Part shown: in pieces, positions 60,703-64,000 of the stretch
Layout: the number at the start of each line of letters is the position of its first letter
Numbering within the stretch: the first letter of the stretch is position 1
DNA from: Eutrigla gurnardus
Taxonomy: Eukaryota > Chordata > Actinopteri > Perciformes > Triglidae
Assembly: GCA_963514095.1 (NCBI GenBank)
Contig: OY741275.1
Span: 14,384,569-14,448,568, forward strand
DNA: 64,000 nucleotides
Direction of reading: 5' to 3'
Position numbers and translations under genes: made by a program
The notes under the pieces: model-generated
What the model was told of the DNA's origin: nothing
Database searches by the model: none
What the model saw: only the letters and a program-made list of their open reading frames with translations

Positions 60703-61148
60703 CACTCCAGTCGATTAACCTTCTGTCTGCTCCTGACCCAGAGCCAGCTAACCCCCTGTCAGATCCTGACCCTGAAGACTTTGAGGTGGAGGCTTTCCTC
60801 GTGACTCACCTGGCTATCTCCCCGAGGAATATTGGGGTTGGAGACCCTAGAAAGCAGCGTGGGTCTCTGGAGCATCTATCACTAAAGTTACAGAGTGACC
60901 CAGAGTTTCTGCAGGTCAGCACCATGATCAACAACCAGCCAGACCCTGAATCAATTCCTGAGTTTGGGTTTCCAGCCAACTTCAAGCCAGTTCCTGTGTT
61001 GACACCTGCTCCTGGTTCTCTGATGGCCGTTTGGCCAAGACCTGCTCCTGGCAGGTCTACTGCACTGTACGCTTATTTACTTACCTTCTCTGATTCGTAC
61101 AGTTCCATGCTTTCCTGCACCTGTAGGTTCCTTTATGGTTTCTGGTAG
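60703..61148 (+). other. Open frame of unknown status, Pro-rich
   Basis: Open from after a TAG near 60690 to TAG at 61146-61148, about 148 codons. It contains PDPEPANPLSDPDPEDFEVE, ISPRNIGVGDPRKQRGSLEH and PVPVLTPAPGSL. Composition is protein-like (acidic, then Pro-rich), but there is no ATG near the start of the open region except one preceding EAFLVTH (GTG/ATG-poor), no known domain and no clear splice sites. It may be a remnant of a transposon gene or a fortuitous frame; I cannot identify it. Confidence 0.25.
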
Positions 61149-61837
61149 CTTCTGTTGCCCCCCTGATGAGAAATGAAAAATGGGAAAGACAAACAGCTGG
61201 GCTGGAGGTCGGCTACGCACGTATCTACCCGTTTCCACCAAGGTCAGGGATGAGGTGGTGTATGAATCATATAATTAGTTCATAAATCATTCAGTGGATG
61301 AAGAGATAAAAATCCAATACCTGGAAACAGGTAAACAGGACTGTCCAAATGCTACAGTAGGAACCCCATCTCCAACAAATACATTTTCACACAACCAAAG
61401 TGCTACGACAAACACAATTATTATTTCTGGCAAATTTTGAAAAAGTAAATGCATTAATCATTTGTTTGAGTGGGAAACTGGAAAGGAAATGATCAACACT
61501 AAATAAATGGTAGTTTTAATGACTGACCTTTACACTTTCTTTGGCTGAGGTGAGGGAAAGATTTTGGTTTTGATTTAATATTATAAACGTCAATATATAC
61601 CATCTAATCAGTATTTAATAACCCATTCGCACTCCCATCTCATCAAATATGGCAGCTTGGTCAGTGGCCCCACACATCAAACTATGACACTCTACAGACG
61701 TATCCTTCAGTAGCAACCTAGGGCTGCCTTGATTGGCCACGGCAATTATGATGGGAGTAAAGGAAGAAGTTTTAGCTGCAGTACCAGAAGCAATACACAT
61801 TCCAATATACTGATACCTTGAATTTGATACCAATACC

Positions 61838-62027
61838 CAGTGGTGTGGTGGTAGTTGATGAGGTGGGTGTACTGCTAGGTAGATGGGTAGGTTACAGAGG
61901 AGGAAGTGGGTATACTCTCCCATATATTCCAATGGCTTTCTGGCTGATAGGTGGGTATACTGTAAACCACCAGAAAAAGAAGTGGGTATACCCCGTATAC
62001 CTGCGTATACCCTCCACTACACCATTG
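61838..62027. mobile_element. 190-bp hAT-like MITE
   Basis: Starts CAGTGGTGTGGTGG and ends CCACTACACCATTG (imperfect inverted repeat), with perfect 8-bp flanking duplications CCAATACC (61830-61837 and 62028-62035). The interior has repeated GTGGGTATAC motifs and is non-coding. Confidence 0.8.
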
Positions 62028-62821
62028 CCAATACCACAATGGCAGACAAAGTGGTCAGGGTTATGTCACCTACGTATTGTTCGAACTACCCTGTATGATG
62101 AAAAATTATACTAAAGATGGACCCAATGTGTGTAAAATTGATGTCAAGGGGTCCTGACCAAGCATGTGAAGAGTTGTGAGGAGTGAGAACTTATCGTATT
62201 TAACCCAGACCGCAATCTCTCTCAAATCTTAACTGCAAGCTATAAATAAAACAAAAATAAAAACATTCCTCATGCTTTGGAAGCCAGGAAAACAAATGAA
62301 ATACCTTCAATAAACACTTTTATTGTTTGGGAAGGTCCAGGCTCCACCACGTTTCTGCTAATGCAAACTGTATGTGTATGAGTATAATTTTAGGAGACAG
62401 GTTTGGCAGGAGAATAAATGCGACCAGCTGAAGGCTGATGGACCAGCCGGTGAACGACGTAGGCCAGAAGGGCTGGAAAATAGCCAATACACCTTTGATT
62501 TATACATTTGAATGTGTCTAGCGTCTGCGTCATGTTTTGTGTCTTCAGGTTCATGTAACAGGATGATAATTGACTGTGTCTTCTGATGGGGTTTCACCTC
62601 CTCCCATCTCCTTCTATACGCTCTCTCCATCTCCTCTCTTTTTCTCCAGTCGGGTCAGCACAGGATGCTAATTTAGAGCAGGTTTGTTCCGATTCGTCGT
62701 GAGAGGCTCACAGTTACACATGCCACACCTTCCCTTTTTCCTCAACGCCTCAATTTAGCGTGACCTTCCCAAAGCTCTGTCTAGCCAATATGTCTCATTA
62801 CTGCACCATGGGGGGGCTGAG

Positions 62822-62822
<1 letters not shown>

Positions 62823-62885
<63 letters not shown>

Positions 62886-62888
62886 ACA
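62823..62888 (+). repeat. (AC)n microsatellite
   Basis: About 65 bases of AC repeat, followed by shorter CACA runs to about 63010. Confidence 0.95.
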
Positions 62889-63179
62889 TAATTAAAGAAA
62901 GCACAAGAATACTGACAGGCGCACACCAGCAAATCAAACAAGCAACATGATACACATAGCTCTGCCACATCCTCGCTCAAAATACACATACACACACAAA
63001 CACACACATTCTGCAGATCATCAGTGACTGACAGAAAAACTCTAGAGAAAAAGAAATAGGTCTAAGAAGTGAGACAGCGTAGAGGCTTGACAGATTTATG
63101 CACATACACAGAAACAGGAGAGGAAACCTGCTGCAAAACAAGGTGTAACCCACATGGTTACTAAACCCATTTTTGTAGT

Positions 63180-63515
63180 TTAGATGTAGTACCCCCGTTT
63201 CCCCACTTGGTGGCACAGCACCCCTGCGAGTAATCGCCGACGCATTGAACGTGCCCCCGAACGTGACCTGTGCATGATCACAGTGTGCACCGTCCGCCAT
63301 CTTAGATCAAGCTGAGACACCGAGCAGAGCGGTCGCACATGAACCGAGCTGAAGAAACGGGGTATGTTAAGTGAACAAAACCACGCTAAAACATCAGTAA
63401 CTCTCGAGCAAAACCTTCATAAGTCTTCTGTTTATCAGGCAGAGTCGTTACGAGCGTGTGTGAAGGAGCGGGAGGCTGAGTTTACCGTGTTAAGTGTCCC
63501 TGAGAACTCCGGTAA
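63180..63515 (+). other. GC-richer block resembling a gene 5' end or repeat-borne promoter
   Basis: A CpG-richer stretch with CCGCCATCTTAG, an ATG at 63339 followed after 23 bases by a good donor (GTATGT at 63362), and then a candidate exon 63440-63511 bounded by TTTATCAG and GTAAGAA. Joining the two gives a short frame that stops after about 15 codons, so if real they are 5' untranslated exons. The following 400 bases are rich in GCTAATGCTAG-type motifs. It could also be the end of a long retroelement that leaves the window. Confidence 0.25.
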
Positions 63516-64000
63516 GAAAATGCTAAGTTGCTGAGCAAGCCTCAGGCTAGTTGTTGCTATTAGCATGATAAGATAAAGTTCCTGTGACTGAAATATGTTC
63601 ATAAAAACCAGTCGGAGTCCATGCTAAGTTCATGCTATGTTTCGTTAATGTTTTAAACCTACTCTGGTACCTGCTGTATCATTGTGTATATTGAAAACGA
63701 GCTGTAAAAAGATCGCTAACAACCTAGCGCGAAGCTAATGCTAGTCGCCGCTATGCTAATTCTGGGTGTTACCTGTTAAAGGTGATATGAATGCTAATTG
63801 TGAAGCTATCTAAGCTAATGTGTGCTAGCTGGTTAAGCTAATGAGCCTTTACTGTGACTTGAGATGAGAAATGGAGACAGCTATGGTACAGAAATGTGGT
63901 TAAATGATACCGGGTCATGCTAATTATTTTTCCGGTCATTGAGATGAGTGTATTCGGTGTTTTTGCACTAGTGATGGTTTAATATGTATTCTGTTAAAAA

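Overview
The window is nuclear DNA from a vertebrate, almost certainly a teleost fish. The evidence is small exons with canonical GT/AG splice sites, four recognisable vertebrate gene structures, very dense CA/TG, GA and TATC microsatellites, and several small hAT-type DNA transposons with 8-bp target duplications. I see no bacterial, viral or organellar gene.

Layout: (1) 145-6896, minus strand: a SEPT6-group septin (sept6) in nine coding exons, complete from ATG to stop (423 aa when spliced). (2) 7885-10953, plus strand: a Sosondowah ankyrin-repeat gene (sowahd by synteny) in four coding exons, head-to-head with sept6 across about 1 kb, followed by a roughly 1.7 kb 3' UTR. (3) 15507-20603, plus: akap17a (XE7), six coding exons, an RRM-like domain, a long charged helical region and a C-terminal RS domain. 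(4) 22451-41588, plus: asmt (acetylserotonin O-methyltransferase), eight coding exons over 19 kb (358 aa). Its intron 4 contains, on the opposite strand, an uninterrupted 618-codon coiled-coil ORF (26752-28608) that I cannot assign to a family. Introns 4 and 5 are also full of transposons, including a hAT element nested inside another hAT element (36231-38241). (5) 41.7-64 kb: no convincing gene. It holds microsatellites, more hAT-type elements, palindromes, and a possible 5' exon or repeat at the extreme right end.

Gene logic: sept6 encodes a cytoskeletal GTP-binding filament subunit, sowahd an ankyrin scaffold, akap17a a splicing-speckle PKA anchor, and asmt the last enzyme of melatonin synthesis. 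They are not a functional pathway. The value is in synteny: sept6/sowahd correspond to human Xq24 and akap17a/asmt to the human PAR1 pair, and here the two blocks are joined.

Most notable for follow-up: the antisense intronic coiled-coil gene built from nine-heptad (63-residue) repeats with a tetranucleotide array next to its ATG; the repeated placement of TG/CA arrays directly against splice sites of asmt and sept6; the nested hAT insertion with perfect 8-bp duplications at both levels; and a long, pre-miRNA-like hairpin at 31158-31220. All calls come from reading the sequence; no alignment or expression data were available.
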